A DNA stretch of 64,000 nucleotides from CAXBMB01 sp052078155 (GCA_052078155.1 JBQJBP010000001.1:1364001-1428000), one strand, 5' to 3'. Shown: positions 34,440 to 43,755, numbered from the stretch's first letter. Numbers and translations: made by a program. Notes: generated from the sequence alone by a model not told the origin.

Positions 34440-35327
34440 ATGGCTCACAACTTTGTAATGCTGTTTCACGGCAAAGAAGGCAGCTCAGCCTACATGAGTC
34501 ACTTGGGAAACCACCCCCACGTCACCGTTCCCATGTTTGAAGGACTTGACCGCTACGTTGTTGCCAAGAGCTACGATCCTGGTGCAGTGGAGCCCTTGCT
34601 GCCCAAGATTGTTGGCAAGGTCTTCAGAACCGGTGACTACGATGTTGAAACCCTGTTGGAAGGCCTTGAAGCTGATGACGCCTCAGAAGACCTGTCCGGC
34701 AGCGCAGTGGGGTTCAAATGGCGGATCTGGGGCAACGTTGAAGAGTTGGCAGAGGTTTTCCTTCAGCAAGACGTCAAACTGCTGAACATCCAACGCCACA
34801 GCTTTTCAAATCTGATTTTCAGCCACTACATCACTTCCGTTGAAACCAAGAAATTTCCGGATTTCGCGACCTTTGCGCCTTCACATTTTCAGTTTCTGAT
34901 GGCCCAGTCCAACAAGAAGGAGCAGAAGGAACTATCAAGCGCTTTGAATGGCATCCGCTTTGACATTGTGCCTGAGTTGCTCTGGCCCATCGCCGAACGG
35001 TTTCTGAGGAACTACAGACGTCGCCACTCAATGCTATCTGCTTTTTCAGCGGCAGGTGTTCCCATGCACAACATCTATCATGAGGATTTTGTCGACGACA
35101 CGGAAGCATCGCTGCGGCAAACACTTCGCTTTCTGGATCTCGAATATCATCCGGATGTTTTGACCACCACCTTTACGAAGGTGCTGAAAAATGACCCGCT
35201 CAAAATGGCTCAAAACACCGCTGAAATCCTGGAGCTTCCGGAATATGTCGACCAGGAAGCGCAGTGGAATGACATAAGGCGCAGCATTCAGCAGATGATC
35301 GACCAACCTGGGCGTCAGGACGGATGA
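34440..35327 (+). CDS. Short sulfotransferase-like protein, paralogue 3 of 3
   Basis: 295 aa. Blocks match the other two: HNFVMLFHGKEGSSAYMSHL, VGFKWRIWGNVEEL, LLNIQRHSFSNLIFSHYIT and IYHEDFVDDTEASLRQTL. One Arg of the RR pair in the third block is His here, which may alter cofactor contact. The start is the first ATG, with AAGGGG about 15 bases upstream, rather far. The three-gene array suggests diversification of acceptor specificity. Confidence 0.7.
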   Translation: MAHNFVMLFHGKEGSSAYMSHLGNHPHVTVPMFEGLDRYVVAKSYDPGAVEPLLPKIVGKVFRTGDYDVETLLEGLEADDASEDLSGSAVGFKWRIWGNVEELAEVFLQQDVKLLNIQRHSFSNLIFSHYITSVETKKFPDFATFAPSHFQFLMAQSNKKEQKELSSALNGIRFDIVPELLWPIAERFLRNYRRRHSMLSAFSAAGVPMHNIYHEDFVDDTEASLRQTLRFLDLEYHPDVLTTTFTKVLKNDPLKMAQNTAEILELPEYVDQEAQWNDIRRSIQQMIDQPGRQDG

Positions 35328-35476
35328 CCTTTGTCTCTAGCCTGGTTTCTCTGACCAGGTCTATCTGACCAGGATTTCTTCTGCCAAACGAAGGAAACCA
35401 TTCCATTCCACCGGAATGATCTTCCTTCGAATATTTGTGTGCAATTTTTCTGCAAGTGTTTTAAAAAACTGAAGAA

Positions 35477-36406
35477 GTGGCAGGGGGCGCACGAAGCCTG
35501 AACCTCCAGTCCGTTCATTCAGCAACAGAACCTTGCGCCGAATTGCTGAACATTGATTTGTCGAGACTTAAGGATCTGCAGGTGCAACCCGATCTTCGAA
35601 ACTTCCTATATAACAAGGAACGGGGCTTCGTTTTTGCGTACGCCCCAAAAGTCGCCTGCTCGAACTGGAAAGCGGTCATGCGCTATCTGGCAGGGTGTGA
35701 TGATTATCTGGACCCCCGCCTGTTGCACAACAGGAAACAGTCCGGATTGACCTATCTGGCAGACGACGAAGAATCCTGGAAGCTTCTCGCTGATCCGGGC
35801 ATCAAGAAGCTCACCTTTGTGCGCGATCCTTACAGTCGATTGCTCTCTGCCTATCTGAACAAGATTGAAGAGAACATTCCCAAGATCGGCACCAACAAGA
35901 GTGACACCTTTGATTTCGTCAGAATCACTGAATTGGTGGACGAATTCAGGTTGCAGCGCTTCAACCCGATCCAGTTTCCTGAAATCACCTTTGAAGTGTT
36001 CCTCTACTGGCTGAGAGACAGTGGCAGCTGGCTGACGCAAAATGAACACTGGCGCACCCAATCCAATCTGCTGGCGATTGACAAGGTGGACTTTGACTTC
36101 ACCGGACGGTTTGAAACCATCGACCAAGACGCACCAAAGCTGCTTGAGATCATGGGGTGCGATATTGAACTGCCGACACAAAAGGCCATTCAGTTTGCGC
36201 CCATGGATGCGTCCAAGAAGGTCAAAACCTACTACTCAGACATCTGTACTGAAATCGTGAACAAGATCTACGCGGACGACTTCGCCAGGTTCAACTATCC
36301 AATGCGACATGTAGATCCCGTCGTAAAACGTCCCTCAGATCAAATGATCCGCAACCTTCAGGACCACTCTTTGCCCCCGTCCATGATGAAATCCCGCGGG
36401 GCATGA
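35477..36406 (+). CDS. Sulfotransferase-2 family protein (carbohydrate sulfotransferase-like)
   Basis: 309 aa, of the HNK-1/chondroitin sulfotransferase-like class rather than the short family upstream. FAYAPKVACSNWKAVM is the PAPS 5'-phosphosulfate loop (PKVACSNWK is nearly diagnostic) and LTFVRDPYSRLLSAYLNK the 3'-phosphate motif. The acceptor is likely a sugar hydroxyl, by family. The start is uncertain: GTG 35477 gives 309 aa, and conserved sequence begins around RNFLYNKERGFVFAY. It is 149 bp after the third short paralogue in the same direction. Confidence 0.82.
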   Translation: MAGGARSLNLQSVHSATEPCAELLNIDLSRLKDLQVQPDLRNFLYNKERGFVFAYAPKVACSNWKAVMRYLAGCDDYLDPRLLHNRKQSGLTYLADDEESWKLLADPGIKKLTFVRDPYSRLLSAYLNKIEENIPKIGTNKSDTFDFVRITELVDEFRLQRFNPIQFPEITFEVFLYWLRDSGSWLTQNEHWRTQSNLLAIDKVDFDFTGRFETIDQDAPKLLEIMGCDIELPTQKAIQFAPMDASKKVKTYYSDICTEIVNKIYADDFARFNYPMRHVDPVVKRPSDQMIRNLQDHSLPPSMMKSRGA

Positions 36407-36522
36407 GCGGGCCGGTCCCTACGCTGCCTTTTGCCGAACTCGGTTCGATTGACCAGGCAATCACAGGTTCTTAGATTGATCCTCCTCCCGGGCCTTGCGG
36501 CGGAAGAACAGGGGTACGGATA

Positions 36523-37563
36523 TTGTTGGTTAACTTTCTAGACTTCATTGACCCGGACTCTCTGAAAGAGAACCCGTTTTTTTCCGTACCCGAGGGCCTG
36601 AGTTTCGAAAAGGAACTGGCGGAACTTCCCAGATTGGATGGCATTGACCTTAACGCCATAGCGTTTAATGCCGGCTTCGCGGATTCTTACAACCGATTTG
36701 AACTGCTATACAATTTCAACGAAGCCACGAACAAAAGCCCGATCAGCATTCCCTTCTACCAGAACCCTCATTGCCGGGAGCTGGATTTCTTCGAGATTTT
36801 TGGCCTTGGCGAGATCCGGGAAAAGACCCGGCTACCAGAGGAGTTTGAGGGGGAGGCTATCACTCTGACCCTGAACGACTTCCTGTATCTGGTTTTCTTT
36901 CAGATTGATTTCTTTCAGCCTGGCAACAGGTATGAAATCAAAATGAACAACTTTCAGCACCATGTGGCTTTTCGCAATCTGGTCCGGCTGCTGAAGATCG
37001 ATCAGAGCAAGCTCTATACCCAACTGAAGTTCACCAGGAAACCTGGATTCAAGACGCCCTTTGCAACAGAGACCCAAAAGGTCGTTGTGCATTTGCGGCG
37101 GGGGGATGTTGTCGGCAGCGTGGTTGACCCAACCGTCAAATATGGCCAACGCAGCCCGAAGGCCCAGGGACTGTCCACGCACCGGCTGCTGAAAGTGAAG
37201 GAACTGCCCCGGGTTTTTGAGGCGCTGGAGCTGCAAGGACCGGTGGAGGTGGTTCTTGTGTCTGACGGGATCATGCCACAGACAAAACATCGCTACGCCA
37301 AAGATGAGCGGATAACCCGAGCTTTTGAGGAACTGGAACGAGAACTGACGGAAGAAGAGATTTCCTATCCGGACACAAGGGTTGTTGGACGGGTGATTGG
37401 TCGTGGCCCTGAAGAAACCTATGACACCATGACCCTGATGTACGATGCGGACTACCTTATTACCCTGTCATCTTCTTTTCCTCGTTTGATCTGCAGGCTT
37501 GGCGAGACGGAATATGTCAACCTGAAGAACCATCCTAAGGCAAAACACGCATTGGAAAACTGA
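36523..37563 (+). CDS. Putative fucosyltransferase-like glycosyltransferase (HxRRGD motif), paralogue 1
   Basis: 346 aa. VVVHLRRGDVVG is the H-x-R-R-G-D signature of the alpha-1,2/1,6- and O-fucosyltransferase superfamily, where the Arg binds GDP. EVVLVSDGIMPQTKH and the late LITLSSSFPRLICRLG match the second and third superfamily regions. The start is a TTG. The protein beginning there (MLVNFLDFIDPDSLKENP) aligns with the ATG start of the paralogue at 43755 (MLVRYSDFIDEAALRDNP), which settles it. The donor is probably a GDP-sugar, likely GDP-fucose or similar; the acceptor is unknown. Confidence 0.7.
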   Translation: MLVNFLDFIDPDSLKENPFFSVPEGLSFEKELAELPRLDGIDLNAIAFNAGFADSYNRFELLYNFNEATNKSPISIPFYQNPHCRELDFFEIFGLGEIREKTRLPEEFEGEAITLTLNDFLYLVFFQIDFFQPGNRYEIKMNNFQHHVAFRNLVRLLKIDQSKLYTQLKFTRKPGFKTPFATETQKVVVHLRRGDVVGSVVDPTVKYGQRSPKAQGLSTHRLLKVKELPRVFEALELQGPVEVVLVSDGIMPQTKHRYAKDERITRAFEELERELTEEEISYPDTRVVGRVIGRGPEETYDTMTLMYDADYLITLSSSFPRLICRLGETEYVNLKNHPKAKHALEN

Positions 37564-37898
37564 GCGCCTTGGGATGAGCAGATGCGCAGCAAGCAGGCAT
37601 ATAGCCTTGGCTTGAGCCTTTCATTTTCCTCCCAGCCCCCCTCAGAGCCTGCTTTCACTCAGGCAGGAAGACAGACAGGTTACGCATTCGATGCACCTCA
37701 GAGCCCCGTCGGAGACGGCGAAAGGCCGCAACCATCACTGCAACGGCCTGCATCGGCCCTACCCTCAAGACCTATAGTGTCGACAGAATAACTTGGATCA
37801 CGCCTGCAACAGGCCATAGAGTAGGTCTCTAAGCTGTTGCACAGTCGAGACTATCTCCTCTTTGCCGTTTGATTCTGTCCTTAAGAAGGAAACACCTG
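37564..37898. other. Intergenic region before the GSCFA gene
   Basis: 335 bp. It holds a small hairpin (GCCTG-CAA-CAGGC, 37803-37815) and the leader of the GSCFA gene. I see no coding region with support on either strand. Confidence 0.3.
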
Positions 37899-38951
37899 GT
37901 GAAAAGCCCCTACAAAGGTCTGCCTTCTCATGCCTTCTGGAATTCAGGTGTTACGAAGGCGTTCCCCAACCTAGATGGCCTCTATAAAAAGAAATTTGAA
38001 ATTGGGCCTGATGAAGCCATCGCCACAGCCGGCAGCTGCTTTGCCCAGCACATTGACCGGCGGCTAAGAGCAGCAAACTACAAAGTTCTGGATATGGAGC
38101 CCACGCCGCCCGGTCTGCCGGCAGAGCAGGCCGCGGCCTTCGGCTACGGACTCTATTCGGCACGCTACGGCAACATCTACACCACTCAACAGCTTCTGCA
38201 GCTGGGGCTTGAAGCCTTCAGGGAAATCACCCCGGAACTGCCGGTGTGGGAACACAAGGGGCGATACTACGACGCGTTGCGCCCGGCCATTGAACCGGAC
38301 GGTTTTTCCAGTCACGAAGAGATGCTCTTGCACCGGGAGCTTCATCTGACCCACGTCCGTGATCTTCTTCTGAAGATGGATGTTCTGATTTTCACTCTGG
38401 GTCTGACAGAACACTGGTACGACAAGGTTTCTGAACTGGTGCTTCCGGTCGCCCCGGGAACCATCGCCGGTGATTACGACGAAGAACGTCATGAGTTTCG
38501 CAATGCGGCTATCCATGAAGTCATCGGGGACTTCAATGCCTTTCAGCAGCTGTTGCTTCAACAAAGAAACCACCGGCCCTTCAAGGTGATCCTGACGGTA
38601 TCCCCTGTGCCGCTGACGGCAACCTATGAAGACCGCCATGTACTGGTTTCAACGGTTGGTTCAAAAGCCATTCTGCGGGCCGTCGTAGGCCAGATTGCCC
38701 AGAACCAGCCCCATGTGGACTACTTTCCCTCTTTTGAAATTGTAACGCACCCCGCCGCCCGCTCCTCTCACTACAATGACAATCTGCGTACCGTGACCGC
38801 AGAAGGCGTTAACCGAGTGATGGAGACCTTCTTTTCCCAGCATGAGGCGTTGAAAGGCAACGAGGCAGATCAGCAGGGCGATCCTCAAGAGGAAGTCGAC
38901 ATGTTTGTAAACTGCGAAGAAGAAATGCTGGCCCGATTTGGTGATGACTAA
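37899..38951 (+). CDS. GSCFA-domain protein (SGNH-like)
   Basis: 350 aa. The family's name motif is present as TAGSCFAQHIDRRL, with the Ser as presumed nucleophile. FTLGLTEHWYD is a second conserved block, FKVILTVSPVPLTATYEDRH a third, and YFPSFEIVTHP with SSHYNDNLRTVT the C-terminal His region. GSCFA proteins are SGNH/GDSL relatives found in glycan loci and are suspected acyl hydrolases or transferases. GTG 37899 has a perfect AAGAAGGA ribosome binding site 8 bases upstream, so I prefer it to the longer frame from 37869. It overlaps the next gene by 8 bp. Confidence 0.85.
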   Translation: MKSPYKGLPSHAFWNSGVTKAFPNLDGLYKKKFEIGPDEAIATAGSCFAQHIDRRLRAANYKVLDMEPTPPGLPAEQAAAFGYGLYSARYGNIYTTQQLLQLGLEAFREITPELPVWEHKGRYYDALRPAIEPDGFSSHEEMLLHRELHLTHVRDLLLKMDVLIFTLGLTEHWYDKVSELVLPVAPGTIAGDYDEERHEFRNAAIHEVIGDFNAFQQLLLQQRNHRPFKVILTVSPVPLTATYEDRHVLVSTVGSKAILRAVVGQIAQNQPHVDYFPSFEIVTHPAARSSHYNDNLRTVTAEGVNRVMETFFSQHEALKGNEADQQGDPQEEVDMFVNCEEEMLARFGDD

Positions 38952-39720
38952 GTCTCTCTACTTCGGCTCCTCTCTGACAAACGCCTTTTGGGACTGGCAC
39001 CAGGAGGAAGGTCAGGAAGAAAGATCGCAGAATGCCGATTTTCTGATGTGTCACGGGGCCTTTTTTCTGCCCAGCGCGCTGCAGCAATCGCTGGCTTATG
39101 AGCGCAACGGCAGCCTGTTTCGCTTTCCTCTGCGCTTCGACATTCGCGACGACGCTGGCGACCTGCATCAGGAACAGTTTTATGGCGACGGTGTGGCCAA
39201 ATTCCGGGATGGCGATGGTCTGGCTTTTGACATCAAACAATACGACACCCTGGTCTTCACCTCCTCTCAGCTTTTCTGGGCCTACAGCTATCAACGCCTC
39301 TTCACAAAGGGCTTTGGCCTACTGACTGAAGACAGCAAAGCCCTCTTCCAACAGGCTGAGTTGCGCTATCCCATCAGCAAAGACGCGTTCCTGGCCTTGC
39401 ATCAGGACTTGTTTGGGATCGCGTATGATTTTCTTTCCGCTGCGCGGTGCTGCCATCCGGAGTTAAAAATACTGGTCGCCCCTGCCGTGCTGCCGCCTAA
39501 AGCCCAATCTTATCTGCCCCCTGTTTGGCGCCAGTTGCACTCAATGGAAATGGAGTTGGTGTTCCAGGAACAGCAAAAGCTCTTTTCAACCCTTCCAATG
39601 CGACAACCCATCCAAACCTTGTCAGCAGAGTTTGAGACTTTACAAACCTACATGGCCGACGATCTGCATCACTACAACGCTGCCTTTGTGGAGCTGTTAA
39701 ATCAGCAGTATGACTTCTGA
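38944..39720 (+). CDS. SGNH-like protein of an unnamed family, paralogue 1
   Basis: 258 aa. The N terminus SLYFGSSLTNAFWDW resembles a block-I nucleophile loop (GSS in place of GDS/GSC). The C terminus MADDLHHYNAAFVELL resembles the block-V Asp-x-x-His. Between them APAVLPPKAQSYLPPVWRQLH is strongly conserved with the next gene. No family name comes to mind. The overlap with the GSCFA gene suggests joint action, for instance moving an O-acyl group on or off a glycan. ATG 38944 is preferred over TTG 38938 and GTG 38941 because the paralogue starts at the equivalent residue. Confidence 0.65.
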   Translation: MTKSLYFGSSLTNAFWDWHQEEGQEERSQNADFLMCHGAFFLPSALQQSLAYERNGSLFRFPLRFDIRDDAGDLHQEQFYGDGVAKFRDGDGLAFDIKQYDTLVFTSSQLFWAYSYQRLFTKGFGLLTEDSKALFQQAELRYPISKDAFLALHQDLFGIAYDFLSAARCCHPELKILVAPAVLPPKAQSYLPPVWRQLHSMEMELVFQEQQKLFSTLPMRQPIQTLSAEFETLQTYMADDLHHYNAAFVELLNQQYDF

Positions 39721-39930
39721 AGATCCTGTCAAAAGCGGGTCGTCAGACCGAGAATCAAAAGGACAAACAACCATCAAGAATTGAATAGATTCTTTTGACT
39801 CTTTCGCATGTTCTCGCGACTCATTTACTCTTACACTGTCAGATCACGACAACGATTTCTGGGAATCTTCAGCAACAGAACAGGCTGTTACAGGAGGACA
39901 AAACCAGAAACTTCAGGGGAAGATTGAACA

Positions 39931-40707
39931 ATGGCTCGTACTTTGTTTTTTGGCTCTTCTCTCACCTGGGCTTATAACGCCTGGTATGAAAAGCAGGGAC
40001 AGAAGATTTATGACGGTCACTGCGACTCAGTTTTGGTCCATGGCGGGTACTGGCTAAAATCCTGGCTCATGGCAAAAAAGGCATTCACGCAGAAAAAAAG
40101 CTGCATCACCTTTCCAAGAAAGTTCCGAATTCAGACCCCGTTTCATGGCATTCAGGACCACCAGTTTCATGGTGACGGCTGTCATCGGAATGGCACAATG
40201 AGATCCTTCACCCTGGATCTCTCAACATATGATCACCTGGTCTTCACCACGCCTTTGCTGTTCTGGGATTTGAGCTTCACCTATCTCTTCAAGCGAAAAT
40301 TTGGCGTCCTGACACAGCCGTCAGCCGAACTTTTCAAAGAAGCAGAGCTGACCCAGGCCATCTCCCGCGCAGCCTTTCTGGATATCCACAAAGATCGCTT
40401 CATCCACTCCTACAACTTTCTTCAGGCCGCAAGAAAGGCCGCGCCGGAGCTCAAAATCTTCATCGCACCTGCAGTGCTTCCAACCTGCAAGCAACGTCAT
40501 TACCCAATAGTCTGGCGCAAACTGCATCTGCTGGAAAAAGCAGCCGTCTATGAAGAGCATGAGCGGATGTTTGACAGTATCTCCATGGAGCAGCCCCCGG
40601 AAACACTGGAGGAGGAGCTCTTCAGCAAGAGCAGGTTCATGGCGGACGACCAGCACCACTACAACACTGATTTTGTGCAGCTGCTGTATGACCGTTACAA
40701 ATTTTGA
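39931..40707 (+). CDS. SGNH-like protein of an unnamed family, paralogue 2
   Basis: 258 aa, the same length as paralogue 1 and collinear. It has TLFFGSSLTWAYNAWY at the N terminus, APAVLPTCKQRHYPIVWRKLH in the middle and MADDQHHYNTDFVQLLYDRY at the C terminus. The conserved FGSSLT and ADD.HHYN pairs are the likely catalytic elements. It has its own 210-bp leader. It is the last plus-strand gene of this half of the locus; a repeat copy lies 24 bp after its stop. Confidence 0.65.
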   Translation: MARTLFFGSSLTWAYNAWYEKQGQKIYDGHCDSVLVHGGYWLKSWLMAKKAFTQKKSCITFPRKFRIQTPFHGIQDHQFHGDGCHRNGTMRSFTLDLSTYDHLVFTTPLLFWDLSFTYLFKRKFGVLTQPSAELFKEAELTQAISRAAFLDIHKDRFIHSYNFLQAARKAAPELKIFIAPAVLPTCKQRHYPIVWRKLHLLEKAAVYEEHERMFDSISMEQPPETLEEELFSKSRFMADDQHHYNTDFVQLLYDRYKF

Positions 40708-40730
40708 GCCAGAAGTTCCCGGCAGGGTAC

Positions 40731-40864
40731 CAGAGTCAAATCGGTTTAAGTGAAATCACTGCGTGATGATGTTTAGAGCGTGAAACTTATTTCAACGTGT
40801 TAGAAGATGATTCACGCTTTAGTTCCAAGCGCATAGCGCTTCTACCTAAACCGATCATACTCCA
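40731..40864 (-). repeat. Cloverleaf-type dispersed repeat, copy D
   Basis: 134 bp in minus orientation. The ends are CAGAGTCAAATCGGTTTAAG and CTAAACCGATCATACTCCA. The arm AGTTCCAAGCGCATAGCGCTT and the AGCGTGAAACTTATTTCAAC segment match the family. It fills the gap between two convergent genes almost exactly: 24 bp from one stop and 14 bp from the other. Confidence 0.85.
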
Positions 40865-40877
40865 AGTTTACCGGCCG

Positions 40878-41654
40878 TCAGACGTCTTCGGGCAAAGCTG
40901 CGTGGAGATCGAACCAGCCAACGCATTCCGCCCAAAGATTGTTGGGTGCATGGGTCCGGCCGTAAACCATGCCGTCATTGATTTGCATTGCTTCATCATA
41001 GCTGATCCACCGCCCGTACGTGTCTTCGCCAAACACACCGGAGGATCCCAGCTCAAAATTGTAGGATATCTGGTGCCCGTGAGGGCTGTTACCGGGGATC
41101 GTCTGGCACTCCACATTCCGCTGATTTGAGAATTTGAAACGGGTGTAACCGGCTCTCCTGAAAGTCTCCAGCATGACGACATCTCCGTTTTCAACAGAGA
41201 TGTATGTGGGCAGTGTTGGCAATGTCAGGAGTTGTTCCAAAGCAACAAAGTCATAGCCTTCAATGTCGATTTTTACGTAATGCAGACGATCGCAGATATC
41301 CCAAAGATCTTCAGCCAGGTTGCAGGATTTAACCTTGATAACCTCAGCACCCTTGACTCGCTCTCCCAGTTCCTGATTCAGAGACGACCATTCCGATGCA
41401 AATTGATTGATGTAGAAATCCAGGGTCCCTTCCACGTTGGAAATAGCCCGATTTCGCACATCCACATTCAACCCGGCATCTTTGAAACGCTGATCGGCTT
41501 CTTCACAAAGCTGAGGATTGGCTTCGTAAGCAATGACGGAGAACCCTCTCCTGGCGTAGTAGTCAGAGTCCTTACCGTCATTCATACCGGCATCAACGAT
41601 GTAATAATCATCCGGAAATTGCGGAACGGACTTGCTTACCCCAGCTGCCATCAC
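40878..41654 (-). CDS. FkbM-family methyltransferase
   Basis: 258 aa. SAM-binding motif I is YYIVDAGMNDGKDSDYY and the following acidic strand is VIAYEANPQLCEEA. LHYVKIDIEGYDFVALEQL is the FkbM hallmark (KIDIEG). FkbM proteins O-methylate sugars or polyketides, and here sugar O-methylation fits the locus. It is the last minus-strand gene of the block, and 388 bp separate it from the next FkbM gene upstream. Confidence 0.9.
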   Translation of the reverse strand: MMAAGVSKSVPQFPDDYYIVDAGMNDGKDSDYYARRGFSVIAYEANPQLCEEADQRFKDAGLNVDVRNRAISNVEGTLDFYINQFASEWSSLNQELGERVKGAEVIKVKSCNLAEDLWDICDRLHYVKIDIEGYDFVALEQLLTLPTLPTYISVENGDVVMLETFRRAGYTRFKFSNQRNVECQTIPGNSPHGHQISYNFELGSSGVFGEDTYGRWISYDEAMQINDGMVYGRTHAPNNLWAECVGWFDLHAALPEDV

Positions 41655-42042
41655 AAAAAACCTTCCCTGCTTGTTTTGTTCTTAAAGGTAACACCAAATG
41701 TTGGTCAGAGCGACAGCCGACCGGGTCTGATTGAGACACTATGCAAAGCACAGTTGTAAACTGGAAGCCAATGCGACGCTTCCCCCTTCGCATGGCATCC
41801 TTTGAGACTGTTCTGCCGCTCTTGCCCCAAAGGTCACGCAACAGCCGGATCAACTGGAGGACGCATCCGGACAGAAATCGAAATCATCCACCCTCAGAAA
41901 AGCAGTCACTGCACAATCACCTGACAGGTTTGTCAGCTACCCTTGCCATAAAGGAAGTCCAGATCTATTCGGCCCAGCAGGCAAAAATCTCAGGCCATTC
42001 TGAGTTCAGCAAAAGCGGCCGGAACCCGGGGGACAGCGAAGG
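41655..42042. other. Gap between two FkbM genes
   Basis: 388 bp without a gene I can support. A 117-codon plus-strand frame overlaps the next gene and has no recognisable features. A promoter for the downstream methyltransferase gene probably lies here. Confidence 0.3.
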
Positions 42043-42744
42043 TCACCAGTTTTCGATAACGCGTGCCACATCCACCCACTCTTCCTGCTTGTAGGGCATG
42101 TGCTCCCAGGGAGACAGTTCGTGGATTTTCTTCAATTCCGGCGTCACAAAAACCAGGTCAACCTGACTTAAGTTTTTGTAATAGTAGCATAAATCAACAA
42201 TATCCCAGAGCACGAACCCGGCTTCTTCGATGGCCCGTAAACGAGGTCCGATTTTGTCGATCGGTGCTTCAATGACCACACAGGCCACATCATCCCAGAT
42301 GTCCCTGGCCCCTTCGAAGGCTTCGAGGTCGTGGCCATCAATGTCAATCTTCAGCAAGAACGGACCTTCATACTTCTTTTCTTTGACGACAGAAGCGACG
42401 GTCAGTGTCTTGACCGTCCGTTTCTCTCCACCGCCCTGAAAAGCCAGCCTGCTGTGAGTGATGTTTCCATCCTGAATCTGGACAGTCAGTTCCCCCGTGC
42501 CGTTCTGGTTGGAGACAGCCCCTTCGATCAATTCGAAATCGAAGTTCCGGTAATAGTGCTTCATGGGCTCCCAGTACTCTTCAATGGGCTCGAACAAGAC
42601 GTGTTTTTCACCAGGAAAAACCTTTTTCAGTTCGGGCGTTCCATACTGGGCACCAACGTCAAGGATCGTCTTTACCTTCAAGCCGTAGTTCTTGAGCGTG
42701 CTAAGGCTGCTGATCTTTGAGGGCAGTCGTTTTTCTTCATCCAT
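42043..42744 (-). CDS. FkbM-family methyltransferase (second)
   Basis: 233 aa. Motif I is TILDVGAQYGTPELKKVFPG and the acidic strand HVLFEPIEEYW. LLKIDIDGHDLEAFEGA is the FkbM hallmark with Asp in place of Glu. It lacks close similarity to the FkbM protein downstream outside these motifs, so different acceptor positions are likely. It begins 6 bp after the stop of the fucosyltransferase-like gene, so the two are co-transcribed, suggesting methylation of the sugar that enzyme adds. Confidence 0.88.
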   Translation of the reverse strand: MDEEKRLPSKISSLSTLKNYGLKVKTILDVGAQYGTPELKKVFPGEKHVLFEPIEEYWEPMKHYYRNFDFELIEGAVSNQNGTGELTVQIQDGNITHSRLAFQGGGEKRTVKTLTVASVVKEKKYEGPFLLKIDIDGHDLEAFEGARDIWDDVACVVIEAPIDKIGPRLRAIEEAGFVLWDIVDLCYYYKNLSQVDLVFVTPELKKIHELSPWEHMPYKQEEWVDVARVIENW

Positions 42745-42750
42745 CGGCGC

Positions 42751-43755
42751 TTAACCTTCGATGTAATTCCTGGCAAAGACGAATTTGGTGCCGCCCAGTC
42801 TAGCCGGTACAGAGGAAAAAGACGACGCCATAGCAATAACATAGTCAGCTTCATAAATGTGGGTCATCGTCTCAATGGTTTGCTGTGGTTCGCGCCCGAT
42901 CAGCCTTTTGATGATCGTCACGCCTTCCATGTCGATTTCATCTTCCACCATTTCGCGGCTGATTTCCGCAAACTCTTCCAGTATCCGCTCGTCATTACGA
43001 AAGCGGTTTGTTTCGCGCGAACTGATGCCGTCAGAAACCAGGATGATTTCTATCTCTTCTTCCAGAGGCAGGTCTTTCAGGATCGCCGGCACGTGGCACA
43101 GGCGCAGGACAGGGAAAGTTGCCATGCCATTCTGGACTGTCCCAAATTCGGCCTTTGGGTCGACGATTTTTCCCAGGGTGTCACCCCGGCGTAAATGCAG
43201 CACAACCTTGCTGGCCTGATCACTGAAGGTGCCACTCGCAGTCGGATCTGGTCGATAATCAATGCGGGACCACAAAATTCCCGTGTCCAGTTCCACATGT
43301 TTGCTCAGATCTCTTAGCCGTACGAAGGCCTTAAAGTCATTCAGGTGGATGTCATAGAGAACATTCTCTTTGAAGAACTCAGGCTGGAGAAAAACATAAT
43401 AAGCAAACTCATTGATGGTGATGTCCACCTTTTCTTCCGGCAGCGCATCCTGAGGAAGGTTGAGCTTCGATAGGCCATACAATTCGAAGAAATCCAGTTC
43501 CCGGCAATGCGGGTTCTGGTAGGCCGGAAACTGAAATGAAATATCGTTTATCTGTTCAATCAGATTGTAGAGAACTTCCATGCGGTTATAGGTATCGACG
43601 AACCCGGCAAACAGGTGGGAAGCCGTAAAGTAGACGCCCTTCATTTTAGGCAGACCGGCAAACTCTCTTTCCACTGACAGATCATCTGAAAGGGTGATGG
43701 CGGGATTATCCCGCAAGGCCGCTTCGTCAATGAAATCCGAGTATCTAACCAGCAT
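42751..43755 (-). CDS. Putative fucosyltransferase-like glycosyltransferase (HxRRGD motif), paralogue 2
   Basis: 334 aa, a paralogue of the plus-strand protein at 36523. It has VVLHLRRGDTLGKIVDP (H-x-R-R-G-D), IEIILVSDGISSRETNRFRN and a late VIAMASSFSSVPARLGG. The two share start, length and order of blocks throughout, including YNRMEVLYN / YNRFELLYN and FPAYQNPHCRELDFFE / FYQNPHCRELDFFEIF. They therefore arose by duplication and now sit on opposite strands. The fucosyltransferase-superfamily assignment rests on the HxRRGD loop and the following blocks. Confidence 0.7.
   Translation of the reverse strand: MLVRYSDFIDEAALRDNPAITLSDDLSVEREFAGLPKMKGVYFTASHLFAGFVDTYNRMEVLYNLIEQINDISFQFPAYQNPHCRELDFFELYGLSKLNLPQDALPEEKVDITINEFAYYVFLQPEFFKENVLYDIHLNDFKAFVRLRDLSKHVELDTGILWSRIDYRPDPTASGTFSDQASKVVLHLRRGDTLGKIVDPKAEFGTVQNGMATFPVLRLCHVPAILKDLPLEEEIEIILVSDGISSRETNRFRNDERILEEFAEISREMVEDEIDMEGVTIIKRLIGREPQQTIETMTHIYEADYVIAMASSFSSVPARLGGTKFVFARNYIEG

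Noticed and set aside
41741..42094. 117-codon plus-strand frame between the FkbM genes
   Set aside because: Extends into the opposite-strand FkbM gene and has no recognisable features.
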